Assembly (NCBI GenBank): GCA_016287875.1
Contig: JAEEXQ010000001.1
Coordinates: 28,105 to 92,104 of the forward strand
Direction of reading: 5' to 3'
Length of the DNA: 64,000 nt
Origin: Bacteroidales bacterium
GTDB lineage: Bacteria > Bacteroidota > Bacteroidia > Bacteroidales > UBA932
The notes beneath the pieces are model-generated. The model was not told the DNA's origin and searched no databases. It saw only the letters and a list, made by a program, of their open reading frames with translations. Shown here one piece after another: positions 52,501 through 61,197 of this stretch. Numbering within the stretch: the stretch's first letter is position 1; each line of letters begins with the position of its first letter. The position numbers and the translations under genes are program-made.

Positions 52501-53010
52501 TTATTTAAACTGTTTAGTCCAGGCAACTATTTTCCACTTGGGATCGTGTTCCATTATGTACTCGAAGGGCCTTGGATATGATTCATTATCAATGATTTCT
52601 TTCAAAAGCTTATCTACGGGTTTGGGGTCATAGACCTGCCAGATCATCTGGCATGTTCCGTCCCAGGTTTCACGTGCAAGGAATAACGCATTGGGATGTG
52701 CGGTGTCTCCTTTTATCTGTTCGGACAGGCTTTCGAGATAGTCGATTACCATTTTGGACTCGTCGGAAGTAGGCATGCCATTCTCCGCCAGTTCTTTGAG
52801 CTCCATTGTCAGAGTCAGTGTCCAGGCGAAGATATCTTTTGCTTTGAACTTTCTAAGAGCAGTGTTTACAACCGTGATGGCCGGCTTGCCGTCGATAGTG
52901 CTCTCCACGAGAGCATAGTAGTCTTTGGGTATTTCGACTTTCCTCTGTATGCTTTGGCCACATGCGAATAAGCTGGATAAAAGGCTCATAATCAATACAA
53001 GATACTTCAT
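52501..53010 (-). CDS. Exported DUF695-like protein
   Basis: This 169-residue protein begins with a signal or lipoprotein leader (MKYLVLIMSLLSSLFACGQ). The C-terminal half (ALFLARETWDGTCQMIWQVY and RPFEYIMEHDPKWKIVAW) resembles DUF695, a small domain of unknown role. The leader is followed by Lys-rich sequence. It starts the minus-strand group with DUF1963 and the small membrane protein, 9 bases upstream of the DUF1963 gene. The family assignment is moderate. Confidence 0.65.
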   Translation of the reverse strand: MKYLVLIMSLLSSLFACGQSIQRKVEIPKDYYALVESTIDGKPAITVVNTALRKFKAKDIFAWTLTLTMELKELAENGMPTSDESKMVIDYLESLSEQIKGDTAHPNALFLARETWDGTCQMIWQVYDPKPVDKLLKEIIDNESYPRPFEYIMEHDPKWKIVAWTKQFK

Positions 53011-53096
53011 TCCCGATTGTTTGTTTCAAAGGTAAATAAAAAAGGTTAAAACACAAGTTCCACCACCCTCGTGGTCAAAACGGCGAGTCCAACCAA

Positions 53097-53208
53097 GCTG
53101 GCGGCTAACTATCTTTGTTGCAATGTTTTAAGCAAAAGCGTCCCCCTTCGAAACGAGGGGGAGCACTATAGACATCTCGTTGATTATCAGCCACTTGCCC
53201 GCCATGGC
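53097..53208 (+). repeat. REP-like palindromic element family 1, copy D
   Basis: A degenerate left arm GCTGGCGG (53097-53104) and right arm GCCATGGC (53201-53208) enclose a TCCCCC...GGGGGA hairpin (53141-53162). The right side keeps GTTGATTATCAG. It is intergenic, between the DUF695-like gene and tRNA-Asn. Confidence 0.8.
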
Positions 53209-53235
53209 TCTGAAAAAGCTATCCTCCACCGCCAT

Positions 53236-53270
53236 AAAAAAAGCCCGGCAACCTTGCGGCTGCCGGACTT
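53236..53270 (-). terminator. Terminator of tRNA-Asn
   Basis: On the minus strand AGTCCGGCAGCC-GCAA-GGTTGCCGGGC is followed by seven T residues. Confidence 0.85.
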
Positions 53271-53271
53271 G

Positions 53272-53345
53272 CTCCCCCTCGGGGACTTGAACCCAGGACC
53301 CCCTGATTAACAGTCAGGTGCTCTAACCAACTGAGCTAAGGAGGA
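53272..53345 (-). tRNA. tRNA-Asn(GTT)
   Basis: Cloverleaf on the minus strand: acceptor TCCTCCT/AGGGGGA, D stem GCTC/GAGC, anticodon stem CCTGA/TCAGG with loop CTGTTAA (anticodon GTT), T loop TTCAAGT, discriminator G, CCA not encoded. 74 bases. Confidence 0.95.
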
Positions 53346-53357
53346 ATTTGTGGACTG

Positions 53358-53388
53358 CAAAGGTAGTACAAAAAGTTTAGAGTGCAAA
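53358..53388 (-). promoter_or_regulatory. Promoter of tRNA-Asn
   Basis: On the minus strand: TTTG (53388-53385), 19 bases, TACCTTTG (53365-53358), 13 bases from the tRNA 5' end. Confidence 0.8.
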
Positions 53389-53423
53389 AATTTTTTACAT
53401 TTTTTTGATAGTCGTTTTTTGCG

Positions 53424-53431
53424 TATATTTG
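53424..53431 (+). promoter_or_regulatory. -7 element of the HU-CCDC81 operon
   Basis: TATATTTG, 27 bases before the ATG at 53458; the -33 box is not at standard spacing. Confidence 0.5.
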
Positions 53432-53457
53432 TAATCTTGTAAAGAGAAAGGTGTTAT

Positions 53458-54258
53458 ATGGACATATCCTTGCTGTCTAAGATGATAGGCCAGCTGCTGC
53501 TGGACCACGAGGAGGTCGGCCTTCCGGGGCTAGGGGCCTTTATGGCCGAAATGGTGCCCGCAAGTTTCTCCGATAAAGGATATACCATCAACCCTCCTTA
53601 CAGGCGGGTGACTTTCATTCCCAGCCGTTCCGAGGACGATTCCCTGGTGTCTCTTTACAGCGAAAGCAACGGCATCGACTACGATCAGGCAAAAGCTATA
53701 CTGCAGCATTTCCTGGAAGAGGCCAAGAAGGAACTTCTGGAAAAGAAACTCGTGGTTTTCCCGGGTCTCGGCCGCCTCCGCTCCACCCGTCAGAACAATT
53801 TCTTCTTCATAACCGACGAGGAACTGGACATCTTCCCGGACGGTTTCGGTTTGCCGGCGGTATCGCTCAAGAATCACATCGAGACCAAGGAGGAGGTGCA
53901 GTCGAAGGTCGAGGAACTGGTGAGCCTGGTGGAAGGCCCGGCACCGGCCGAGCTGGCCCCGGAGGAGGATGCAGCCCCGATAGAAATGCCCGAAACGCCT
54001 CTGGTCGAACCTGCAGAGCCTGAAACTGCTGCTGAGCCTGAAACTCCTGCAGAACCTGAAGCGCCGGCGCCTGTAAAGGTGAAGCGCGAACGGCATTTCC
54101 CCAAGTGGCTTAAAGTCACGCTGGTCACCATCCTTGTAATAGCCGCAGTAGCAGCCGTCGCCCTGGCCACCTTCGTGGTCCTGGCCCAGGCCGCCCCCGA
54201 CTTCATAGACTCCATACTCTATACTCCAGAGGAACTCCGGATCATCAATTATCAGTAG
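53458..54258 (+). CDS. HU-CCDC81 domain membrane protein
   Basis: This 266-residue protein has two HU-like CCDC81 units at the N-terminus (about 1-60, GLPGLGAFMAEMVPASFSD, and 65-125, LVVFPGLGRLRSTRQNNFFF). A Glu/Pro/Ala-rich linker with AEPET-type repeats (about 155-210) and one membrane helix near the end (about 222-250) follow. Such proteins are specific to Bacteroidota and often also have a SPOR domain; this one does not. They may link the envelope to DNA or peptidoglycan. It is 4 bases upstream of the Nudix gene. Confidence 0.82.
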   Translation: MDISLLSKMIGQLLLDHEEVGLPGLGAFMAEMVPASFSDKGYTINPPYRRVTFIPSRSEDDSLVSLYSESNGIDYDQAKAILQHFLEEAKKELLEKKLVVFPGLGRLRSTRQNNFFFITDEELDIFPDGFGLPAVSLKNHIETKEEVQSKVEELVSLVEGPAPAELAPEEDAAPIEMPETPLVEPAEPETAAEPETPAEPEAPAPVKVKRERHFPKWLKVTLVTILVIAAVAAVALATFVVLAQAAPDFIDSILYTPEELRIINYQ

Positions 54259-54262
54259 CGCA

Positions 54263-54832
54263 ATGGCCGAACTCCTCTATCCTGCAGAACCAGCACCCTT
54301 GATGGCGGTCAGATCCGCCAGGGGGAACGCCGAAATCTTGCCCATCATAGAACCATCCGGCCTGGTCATAGGCCGCAGCACCAGAAAGGTATGCCACGGC
54401 CGTCCCGACCTGCTGCATCCGGTGGTGCATCTGCATATCATCGACCCTTACGACAATCTCTACCTGCAGAAGCGCTCTATGACCAAGGACCTTCTTCCCG
54501 GTAGATGGGACACTGCTGTGGGCGGTCACGTAACCTACGGCGAGAGCCTAATCGAGGCCCTTTTCCGCGAGGCGGGGGAGGAACTGGGATTCGTGGATTT
54601 CAATCCCACCCTGCTGGAAAGCTATATATGGAACTCGCCCGTGGAATCCGAGATGGTGAACGTGTTCGCCACCGTGACGGACAGGGAGATAGAGCCCGAC
54701 AACGATGAGGTGGACGAGGGCCGCTGGTGGACCGTGCGCGAAATAGAGGATGCCATGGGGAAGGAAATCTTCACTCCCCAGTTCGAACAGGAATACTACA
54801 GGATAAAGGATAGGCTCTATACCCTTTTATAG
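54263..54832 (+). CDS. Nudix hydrolase
   Basis: This 189-residue protein has a complete Nudix box, GGHVTYGESLIEALFREAGEELGF (residues about 92-115), which binds the metal and positions the pyrophosphate bond. The N-terminal extension and the RSMTKDLLPGRWDTAVGG segment resemble isopentenyl-diphosphate isomerase-like or YfcD-type Nudix proteins. The substrate is unknown. It starts 4 bases after the HU-CCDC81 stop and ends one base before the DUF4922 gene. Confidence 0.9.
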   Translation: MAELLYPAEPAPLMAVRSARGNAEILPIIEPSGLVIGRSTRKVCHGRPDLLHPVVHLHIIDPYDNLYLQKRSMTKDLLPGRWDTAVGGHVTYGESLIEALFREAGEELGFVDFNPTLLESYIWNSPVESEMVNVFATVTDREIEPDNDEVDEGRWWTVREIEDAMGKEIFTPQFEQEYYRIKDRLYTLL

Positions 54833-54833
54833 T

Positions 54834-56879
54834 ATGGCCGACATTCATAAATTCATAAAGGATCAGCTTTCGGTCTGGCCTATGGCTGCGGCGAATTTCC
54901 GTTCGCTCAAGGCCGCCCGCTACCGTTACTTCAAGATAGGCGGACTCACCGTAAGCGTGCAGCTCAACCCCTGCCGCATAGCATCTTCCACCGCCGAGAT
55001 AGACGAACGTTCCATCGCCGCGAGGCCCTGCTTCCTCTGCGCGGACAAGCGCCCCAAGGAGCAGTTCCACGTCAAATACGAGGGCAAGAAACACCGCAAC
55101 TACAATGTGCAGGTGAATCCCTTCCCCATATTCCGCAACCACCTAGTGATAGTTCGCGACCAGCATATCCCCCAGACCATCTGGCATCATTTCCCGGATA
55201 TGCTGCTCTTCACCAGGATGTACCAGGATTTCACGGTCTTCTACAATGGCCCTATGAGCGGAGCCTCCGCCCCCGACCATCTCCATTTCCAGGCCTGCCC
55301 AAGAGGAGTGCTGCCTCTGGAAGAAGCGGCCGACAAGGCGCTGGACAGCGCCACGGGTGAGCTGGAAAGGGTGCAGGATGCAAGCCTCTATAAGTTCGAA
55401 GGCTATGCCCGCGGGGTGTATATCCTAAAGGGAACCACCCAGAAATCCATGGCCAAGCTCTTCTACCGCCTGCTGGAGTGCTCTCCGCGCAGGGAAGGGG
55501 AGAGCGAGCCCCGTTTCAACCTGTATTCCTGGTATAAGAACGGAGAATTCCGCACCGCAGTCATACTGCGTTCGAACCTGCGCTCCCACCATTATTATGC
55601 GGAAGGGGATGAGCACCTGACCATGAGTCCGGGTGCGGCGGATATGGCCGGATTCTTCATCGCCCCCCGCGAGGAGGATTTCCTGAAACTGCGCCACGAG
55701 CAGCTTCTCAGTATGATAGACGAAGTCTCGGTGAGTGCGGAAGATGATGCCCTGGTGGTATGGAGGCTTACCCGCAAGCAGCCGAAGATAGATGTCGGCA
55801 TAATGGCCGCCAAGGAAATCACCTTCGAGATAATATCCGACGGAGCCGGTCCCCAGCGCGTGAGCTGGGTGGACGGAAAGATAAACTACAACGGCTCCCT
55901 CTACGACGAACTGACCTTCGACGCGGTCACGCGCTCCACCCTCTTCAGCGAGCCCAGCTTCATACTCCACGACATTACCATCGGCATAGGATTCCATTGG
56001 GAGCAGAAGATAACCCGCCGTTTCGCAGGCCGGCTGCGCTTCATAGTCGAGGGGGACAAGATACGTGCGGTCAACCGCCTGGGCCTGGAGGACTACCTGC
56101 TGAGCGTGATATCCTCCGAGATGCACGCGGACGCTCCTCTGGAATTCCTGAAGGCGCACGCCATCATCTCCCGTTCCTGGGTGATGAGCAACCTGCGCAG
56201 CCACGAGCGCTTCGATGTGTGCGCAGACGATCATTGCCAGCGCTATCAGGGCCTGGACGGCGCCGTCGGCCAGAACGTGCGCGATGCCGTTGACCTCACC
56301 TGGGGCAGCGTCCTCACATACAAGGGAGAACTCTGCGATGCCCGTTATTCCAAGTGCTGCGGAGGCACTACCGAACTGTTCAGCACCTGCTGGGAAGACA
56401 AGGACTATCCCTACCTGCAGGCTGTGCCGGACGTTCCCGCACCGGGAGAAAAGCCATTCTGCGATACCGACGACGAGGAGATTCTCCGCAAGGTGCTTAA
56501 CGATTACGACCTGAAGACCCGCGATTTCTTCCGCTGGACTGCCAAGCTGGAAGGCAATATCAAAGATCTGAAACCTCTGAAACGGGGTCCGTCAGGAAGG
56601 ATATACGAACTGGAAATCGAGGACGACAAGGGCCGCAGGGTGATAGGCAAGGAACTTGTCATACGCAAGGCCCTGAGTTCGAACTGTCTTAAAAGTTCCG
56701 CCTTCGAAATCGAATGGAAAGGCGATGAATGCATACTCCACGGGCGTGGATGGGGCCATGGCGTAGGTCTCTGCCAGATAGGCGCTGCGGTAATGGCTTC
56801 GAAGGGATACGACTGCGCCAGGATACTCTCTCACTATTATCCCGGAACCGAAATCTCTGAACTGAAAGCGGATGGATAA
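54834..56879 (+). CDS. DUF4922 (HIT-like) - SpoIID/LytB fusion protein
   Basis: This 681-residue protein joins two domains. Residues 1-310 resemble the HIT-superfamily phosphorylases of the GDP-galactose phosphorylase type (DUF4922), with the His triad-like APDHLHFQACPRG (about residue 145). Residues about 325-680 are a SpoIID/LytB domain with GLEDYLLSVISSEMHADAPL, AHAIISRSWVMSNL, a Cys-rich YSKCCGGTTELFSTCW and GRGWGHGVGLCQIGA. SpoIID is a lytic transglycosylase of peptidoglycan. No signal peptide is visible, so the location of the lytic part is puzzling. It overlaps ampG by 8 bases. Confidence 0.85.
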   Translation: MADIHKFIKDQLSVWPMAAANFRSLKAARYRYFKIGGLTVSVQLNPCRIASSTAEIDERSIAARPCFLCADKRPKEQFHVKYEGKKHRNYNVQVNPFPIFRNHLVIVRDQHIPQTIWHHFPDMLLFTRMYQDFTVFYNGPMSGASAPDHLHFQACPRGVLPLEEAADKALDSATGELERVQDASLYKFEGYARGVYILKGTTQKSMAKLFYRLLECSPRREGESEPRFNLYSWYKNGEFRTAVILRSNLRSHHYYAEGDEHLTMSPGAADMAGFFIAPREEDFLKLRHEQLLSMIDEVSVSAEDDALVVWRLTRKQPKIDVGIMAAKEITFEIISDGAGPQRVSWVDGKINYNGSLYDELTFDAVTRSTLFSEPSFILHDITIGIGFHWEQKITRRFAGRLRFIVEGDKIRAVNRLGLEDYLLSVISSEMHADAPLEFLKAHAIISRSWVMSNLRSHERFDVCADDHCQRYQGLDGAVGQNVRDAVDLTWGSVLTYKGELCDARYSKCCGGTTELFSTCWEDKDYPYLQAVPDVPAPGEKPFCDTDDEEILRKVLNDYDLKTRDFFRWTAKLEGNIKDLKPLKRGPSGRIYELEIEDDKGRRVIGKELVIRKALSSNCLKSSAFEIEWKGDECILHGRGWGHGVGLCQIGAAVMASKGYDCARILSHYYPGTEISELKADG

Positions 56880-58155
56880 AAGCAAAAGTCCGTGGCTCTG
56901 GGTCCCTACCCTCTACTTCGCCGAAGGGATTCCCTATTTCATCGTAAACGTTGTCTCCGTTACGATGTTCAAAAGGATGGGGATGAGCAATGCCGACCTT
57001 GCAATGTACACCAGCCTGCTGTATCTCCCCTGGGTGATCAAGCCCTTGTGGAGCCCTCTGGTGGACGTGCTGCGCACCAAGCGCTGGTGGGTGCTTGCGA
57101 TGCAGGCTCTTATGACCGTCTGCTTCGCCGCCATAGCCCTCAGCCTCCCTTCGCGCACGGGCGCTCCCGTAGGCGCATTCGCCATTTCCCTGATAATATT
57201 CTATGTTACGGCAATGTTCTCCGCCACCCACGACATAGCCGCCGACGGTTATTATATGCTGGCCCTGGACGAACACAGGCAGAGCCTTTTCGTGGGTATC
57301 AGGAGCACTTTCTACCGCATAGCATCGGTATTCGGGCAGGGAGTGATAGTGGTCGTGGCGGGCCTGCTGGAAAGCCGCTATGCCGACATCCCCAAGGCCT
57401 GGACGCTCACCCTGCTGGGCAGTTCGGTCATTTTCCTAGCCATCACGGTATGGCACTACTTTATGCTCCCGCAGGAGAAGGCTTCCGGCCCTGCCATCCC
57501 GGGCGAAGCCGGGCAATCCCGCAGCATCCTCTCCGCTTTCGCGACATTCTTCCGCAAGCCCGGGATACTGCTGGCAATAGTATTCCTGCTCTTGTACCGT
57601 CTTCCCGAGGCTTTTTCCGTGAAGATGCTAACGCCCTTCCTGCTGGATCCCGTTTCCGAGGGAGGTCTTGGGCTGACGACTGCCCAGTCCGGACTGGTCT
57701 ATGGTACGGTCGGGGTGATAGCGCTTACCATAGGCGGCATACTCGGAGGGATATGGAGTGCGAAGGTAGGCCTGCGCCGCGCCCTATGGCCTATGGCCCT
57801 TTCCCTCGCCCTGCCTTGCGCGGTGTATCTCTATCTTGCCGCAGTGCAGCCGTCGGATATTTTTACGGTTTATTTCTGCGTCGCCCTCGACCAATTCGGA
57901 TACGGTTTCGGATTCACCGCATATATGCTTTATATGATATGGTTCTCGCAGGGAGAATACAGCACGTCCCACTATTCCATCTGCACGGCTTTTATGGCCC
58001 TGAGCATGATGGTTCCGGGTTTTTTCGCCGGGATGCTGCAGGAATCCCTGGGATATACCGGCTTCTTCATACTGGTCATGATCTGCTGTCTGGCAACGCT
58101 TTCGGTAACTGCTTTTTTGCCTTCGAAAATTGACTCTTCGTACGGGCGGAAATAA
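56872..58155 (+). CDS. ampG: AmpG-like muropeptide permease (MFS)
   Basis: This 427-residue MFS protein has about 12 membrane helices. AmpG-type features are TLYFAEGIPYFIVNVVSVTM at the start, YTSLLYLPWVIKPLWSPLVD (helix 2), SATHDIAADGYYMLALDEH and LDQFGYGFGFTAYMLYMIWF. AmpG imports anhydromuropeptides for recycling. Coupling to the SpoIID-containing gene, whose product may generate such fragments, supports this role. The last bases run into an AT-rich interval before the Ser/Arg-repeat gene. Confidence 0.88.
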   Translation: MDKSKSPWLWVPTLYFAEGIPYFIVNVVSVTMFKRMGMSNADLAMYTSLLYLPWVIKPLWSPLVDVLRTKRWWVLAMQALMTVCFAAIALSLPSRTGAPVGAFAISLIIFYVTAMFSATHDIAADGYYMLALDEHRQSLFVGIRSTFYRIASVFGQGVIVVVAGLLESRYADIPKAWTLTLLGSSVIFLAITVWHYFMLPQEKASGPAIPGEAGQSRSILSAFATFFRKPGILLAIVFLLLYRLPEAFSVKMLTPFLLDPVSEGGLGLTTAQSGLVYGTVGVIALTIGGILGGIWSAKVGLRRALWPMALSLALPCAVYLYLAAVQPSDIFTVYFCVALDQFGYGFGFTAYMLYMIWFSQGEYSTSHYSICTAFMALSMMVPGFFAGMLQESLGYTGFFILVMICCLATLSVTAFLPSKIDSSYGRK

Positions 58156-58217
58156 ATTTGGTATGAATTATGCAACTTGTCAGGTAAAGTTTAGTTTGAA
58201 CACTAAAATTGAACATT

Positions 58218-59576
58218 ATGAATACTACATTTAAAATAGCGCTCGCAGCCGTAGCGGCAATGGCGCTCGCGATAACTCCCGTCAATGCACAGTCCCGCGG
58301 CGGCGGAAGCAGCAGGTCGTCCTCGACCAGTTCATCCAGGTCGTCGTCTTCCAGCTCGTCATCGGGCTCCAGTTCCAGGGCGGTCGGTGGTACCATCTCC
58401 CGCTCCAGCAGTTCCGGCTCCAGCAGCCGTTCCAGTTCCAGCGTCAGCCGTTCGAGCTCCAGCAGCAGCCGTTCCAGCAGCTCGGTGAGCCGTTCGAGCT
58501 CCAGCAGCAGCCGTTCCGGCAGTTCGGTGAGCCGTTCCAGCTCCAGCAGCAGCCGCTCCGGCAGTTCGGTGAGCCGTTCCAGCTCCAGCAGCAGCCGTTC
58601 CGGCAGCTCGGTGAGCCGTTCCAGCTCCGGCAGCAGCCGTTCCAGCAGTTCGGTGAGCCGTTCCAGCGCCGGCGGTGCCCGCAGTTCCGCGAGCAGCTCC
58701 GTGAGCCGCTCTTCCGCAACCGGCGGAGCACGCAACAGCGTCGCAAATGTCAATCCTACCAACAGCTACGGCCGTCAGACCGCAGCGGCACCCAATACCG
58801 TCCGCTTCGATGGCCACGGCAAGCGCATAGCGCCCATGCACCGTGAGCCCATACACTACGACCGTCCCGGTTTCTTCTACGGAGCACATCCTCACTACTA
58901 TGGATACCGTGTGCACCATCTGCCTCACTACGACCGCTACCGTTATTGGGGAAGAGACTACTACTTCTACAATGGTATCTACTACCGTTACTGGAACCAC
59001 TACTATCACATCTGCCGTCCTCCTTACGGAATCCTGTTCGACAGGGCCCTGTATGCACTGGAGCTCGATGTACTTAGGTTCGCATACTATAACAACGTAT
59101 ACCGCACCTATAATATAGTCAACAGCAACTATACTACCATCAACGAGCAGAACGAGATAATAGCCCAGAACAACGCTACGATCGCGGCCCAGAATGCCGC
59201 TATCGCCCAGAACAACGCCACGATGGCAGCCCAGCAGGCAGGTCAGGCCTCTTCAGCCTCGATGGATGTTAACACCCTCAGGGCCTACGCATCCTACCAG
59301 CTCGCCACCAAGCTCGGTCTCGTGCAGAGCTTCGCAGCCAGCGGACAGGAGTACTACTACGACGACGGCGTGTTCTTCATAACGGGCACCAACGGCCAGT
59401 ACAAGGTCATCGTCCCTCCTGCAGGCGCCCTTATCAAGGCCCTCCCCGAGGACTATGAGACAGTACAGCTCTCCGATGGCAACGAGTACTACAAAGTCGA
59501 CGATACCATCTATCGTATGACGGTAGTCGACGGAGTACCTTACTTCGAGGTTCTCGGCCAGATGCAGAACGCATAG
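58218..59576 (+). CDS. Exported Ser/Arg-repeat protein with DUF6515-type C-terminus
   Basis: This 452-residue protein has a signal peptide (MNTTFKIALAAVAAMALAIT, cleaved after VNA). Residues about 28-175 are almost only Ser, Arg and Gly, with five 14-residue units (VSRSSSSSSRSGSS type) encoded by 42 bp tandem repeats from 58443 to 58652. A His/Tyr-rich stretch (about 210-280), a Gln/Asn/Ala coil (about 310-350, AQNNATIAAQNAAIAQNNAT) and a C-terminal domain with YYYDDGVFFITGTNGQYKVI and VPPAGALIKALPEDYE follow, the last resembling DUF6515. The start is ATG 58218; TTG 58209 is less likely. Location periplasmic or surface; function unknown. Confidence 0.85.
   Translation: MNTTFKIALAAVAAMALAITPVNAQSRGGGSSRSSSTSSSRSSSSSSSSGSSSRAVGGTISRSSSSGSSSRSSSSVSRSSSSSSRSSSSVSRSSSSSSRSGSSVSRSSSSSSRSGSSVSRSSSSSSRSGSSVSRSSSGSSRSSSSVSRSSAGGARSSASSSVSRSSATGGARNSVANVNPTNSYGRQTAAAPNTVRFDGHGKRIAPMHREPIHYDRPGFFYGAHPHYYGYRVHHLPHYDRYRYWGRDYYFYNGIYYRYWNHYYHICRPPYGILFDRALYALELDVLRFAYYNNVYRTYNIVNSNYTTINEQNEIIAQNNATIAAQNAAIAQNNATMAAQQAGQASSASMDVNTLRAYASYQLATKLGLVQSFAASGQEYYYDDGVFFITGTNGQYKVIVPPAGALIKALPEDYETVQLSDGNEYYKVDDTIYRMTVVDGVPYFEVLGQMQNA
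58443..58652 (+). repeat. Five 42 bp tandem repeats in the Ser/Arg protein
   Basis: Units start at 58443, 58485, 58527, 58569 and 58611, each encoding VSRSSSSSSRSxSS. Divergence is mostly at third positions; a sixth degenerate unit follows. Copy number may vary between strains. Confidence 0.9.
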
Positions 59577-59594
59577 CCAGACGGCTACATTATA

Positions 59595-59624
59595 GAAAAA
59601 CCACTCGTCCGCGAGTGGTTTTTT
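59595..59624. terminator. Bidirectional terminator between Ser/Arg gene and murI
   Basis: CCACTCG-TCCG-CGAGTGG (59601-59618) with five A residues before and six T residues after. Confidence 0.9.
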
Positions 59625-59629
59625 ATTGT

Positions 59630-60388
59630 CTATATAAGGGAGAAGGTCCTCAGCAGCGCGGCTTTGTCGCCGGATGAAAGCAGCTCGGTCTGCGGATGCT
59701 TGTCTTCTTTGGGAATGCCTGCCTGCTCCATTACCTGTATGAGCCTGGTGGCTACGGCAGGTGCCGGGTCTATGAATTGCACTTCCGGCCGGCCAAGCTC
59801 GGCTGCTACTTTGCGGAGAGTATCCAGCAGGAAGGGATAGTGGGTGCAGCCCAGCACTATGCGGTCGGCTCCGGCATCCAGCAGGGGCTCCAGGCTTTCC
59901 GTGACCACGGCTTCGGCTTCTGGGCCGGTCAGCAGGCCCTTTTCCACCAGTTCCACGAAACCTTTCCCGACCTGTTCCACTATGGTCACCTGATCCTCGA
60001 AACGCCCCTTGGTATTAAGGTATTTGCTGCCTTTCAGGGTCCCCGCGGTCGCGAGAACGCCAATGACCTTGCTCTCGGTGCCCAGGGCGGCGGGTTTGAC
60101 GGCCGGTTCCATCCCTATGAAGGGTATGGAATATTTCCCGCGGAGATACTCTACGCCGGCGGCGGTAGCGGTGTTGCAGGCCAGCACCATAGCGTCGGCC
60201 CCGCGAGAAAGGAATAGGGTGGTTATTTCATCGAGGCGCGCCCGTATGTATTCGGGGGTCTTTTCTCCGTAGGGGCAGTGGGCGTTGTCGGAATAATAGA
60301 TGAAATGCTCGCCGGGCAGCAGCTTGCGTATCTCCCGGAATACCGAGAGACCGCCAACGCCTGAATCCATTATACCTATCGTCGCCAT
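59630..60388 (-). CDS. murI: Glutamate racemase
   Basis: This 252-residue enzyme makes D-glutamate for peptidoglycan. It has IGIMDSGVGGLSVFREI, YYSDNAHCPYGEKTPE, MVLACNTATAAGVEYLR (first catalytic Cys) and IVLGCTHYPFLLD (second catalytic Cys). It is a single gene facing the Ser/Arg gene across a shared terminator. Confidence 0.96.
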   Translation of the reverse strand: MATIGIMDSGVGGLSVFREIRKLLPGEHFIYYSDNAHCPYGEKTPEYIRARLDEITTLFLSRGADAMVLACNTATAAGVEYLRGKYSIPFIGMEPAVKPAALGTESKVIGVLATAGTLKGSKYLNTKGRFEDQVTIVEQVGKGFVELVEKGLLTGPEAEAVVTESLEPLLDAGADRIVLGCTHYPFLLDTLRKVAAELGRPEVQFIDPAPAVATRLIQVMEQAGIPKEDKHPQTELLSSGDKAALLRTFSLI

Positions 60389-60414
60389 TGTTATGCTAAG
60401 ATACGAATAAAACT

Positions 60415-61197
60415 CTAATGTAATTCCCTGAAATATCGGAAAGGCGCCAGGGACCGGTATTTGACGGCCTTGACAAGGGTGAAGGGGATGATGTAGGCCC
60501 AGGCGCGCCAGCGGGCTACGTTGGGATTGTGGAGGCGTACCAGCGAGCCCATATAGTAGTTGCGGTAGATGAGCTTGTCCTTATCCTCCTTGCGCTGCGC
60601 CCTGTCGTGTATGGCCCTGGCCTGAGGGACTATGCCGGTGTAGAATCCTTCGTGCAGCATCCTGTGGCACAGGTTGTCGTCCTGCCCGTAGATGGGGAAG
60701 ATGTCCGAGAACAGTCCTGTACGGCGGAGGGCGTCGCAGCGTACCATCCAATGGGCGGCCATTACCCGGGGAACCCGGCGTATGTCACCGTCCTTGAAAG
60801 ATTTGAGGTAGAGCTTGGAAAACTGGTAATCCATCGCCATCCCGTCCCCGCGGAGCTGCATAGGGGAGAGTATTCCGTACTCGGGATGGGCCTCGGATGC
60901 TTCCGTCAGCTTTTCCAGTGTGTCGGGCATCAGCCAGGCATCCTGGTTGAGCAGATAGACGAAGTCGTAGCCATTGTCGAGGGCGTACTGCATCCCCAGG
61001 TTGTTGGCGGCAGAGAAGCCCGTGTTCTCCGTATTGCGTACCAGACGGGCCTCAGGAAAATGCGAGGCGACCCAGTCGGCACTGCCGTCGGAGGAGGCGT
61101 TGTCTACCACGAAGATATCCGCCCCGGAAATGCTTCCGAGGCATTTTTCGAGCCATTTGAGCCCGTTGTATGCGACTATCACCACCAGTATCTTCAT
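60415..61197 (-). CDS. Family 2 glycosyltransferase
   Basis: This 260-residue GT-A enzyme has VVIVAYNGLKWLEKCLGSI, IFVVDNASSDGSADWV (nucleotide binding), FVYLLNQDAWLMPDTL (DxD-like, here Gln-Asp-Ala) and a C-terminal HDRAQRKEDKDKLIYRNYY region. It resembles rhamnosyl- or galactofuranosyl-transferases of cell-surface glycan synthesis. It overlaps the second glycosyltransferase by 4 bases. I chose ATG 61197; the longer frame to 61734 is a shadow of the neighbouring gene. Confidence 0.9.
   Translation of the reverse strand: MKILVVIVAYNGLKWLEKCLGSISGADIFVVDNASSDGSADWVASHFPEARLVRNTENTGFSAANNLGMQYALDNGYDFVYLLNQDAWLMPDTLEKLTEASEAHPEYGILSPMQLRGDGMAMDYQFSKLYLKSFKDGDIRRVPRVMAAHWMVRCDALRRTGLFSDIFPIYGQDDNLCHRMLHEGFYTGIVPQARAIHDRAQRKEDKDKLIYRNYYMGSLVRLHNPNVARWRAWAYIIPFTLVKAVKYRSLAPFRYFRELH

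Noticed and set aside
58443-58652. Possible CRISPR-like repeats
   Set aside because: The 42 bp units are contiguous, coding and in frame, giving a Ser/Arg peptide repeat.
58076-58762. Leu/Glu/Arg-rich minus-strand ORF
   Set aside because: It is the antisense reading of the Ser/Arg tandem repeats.
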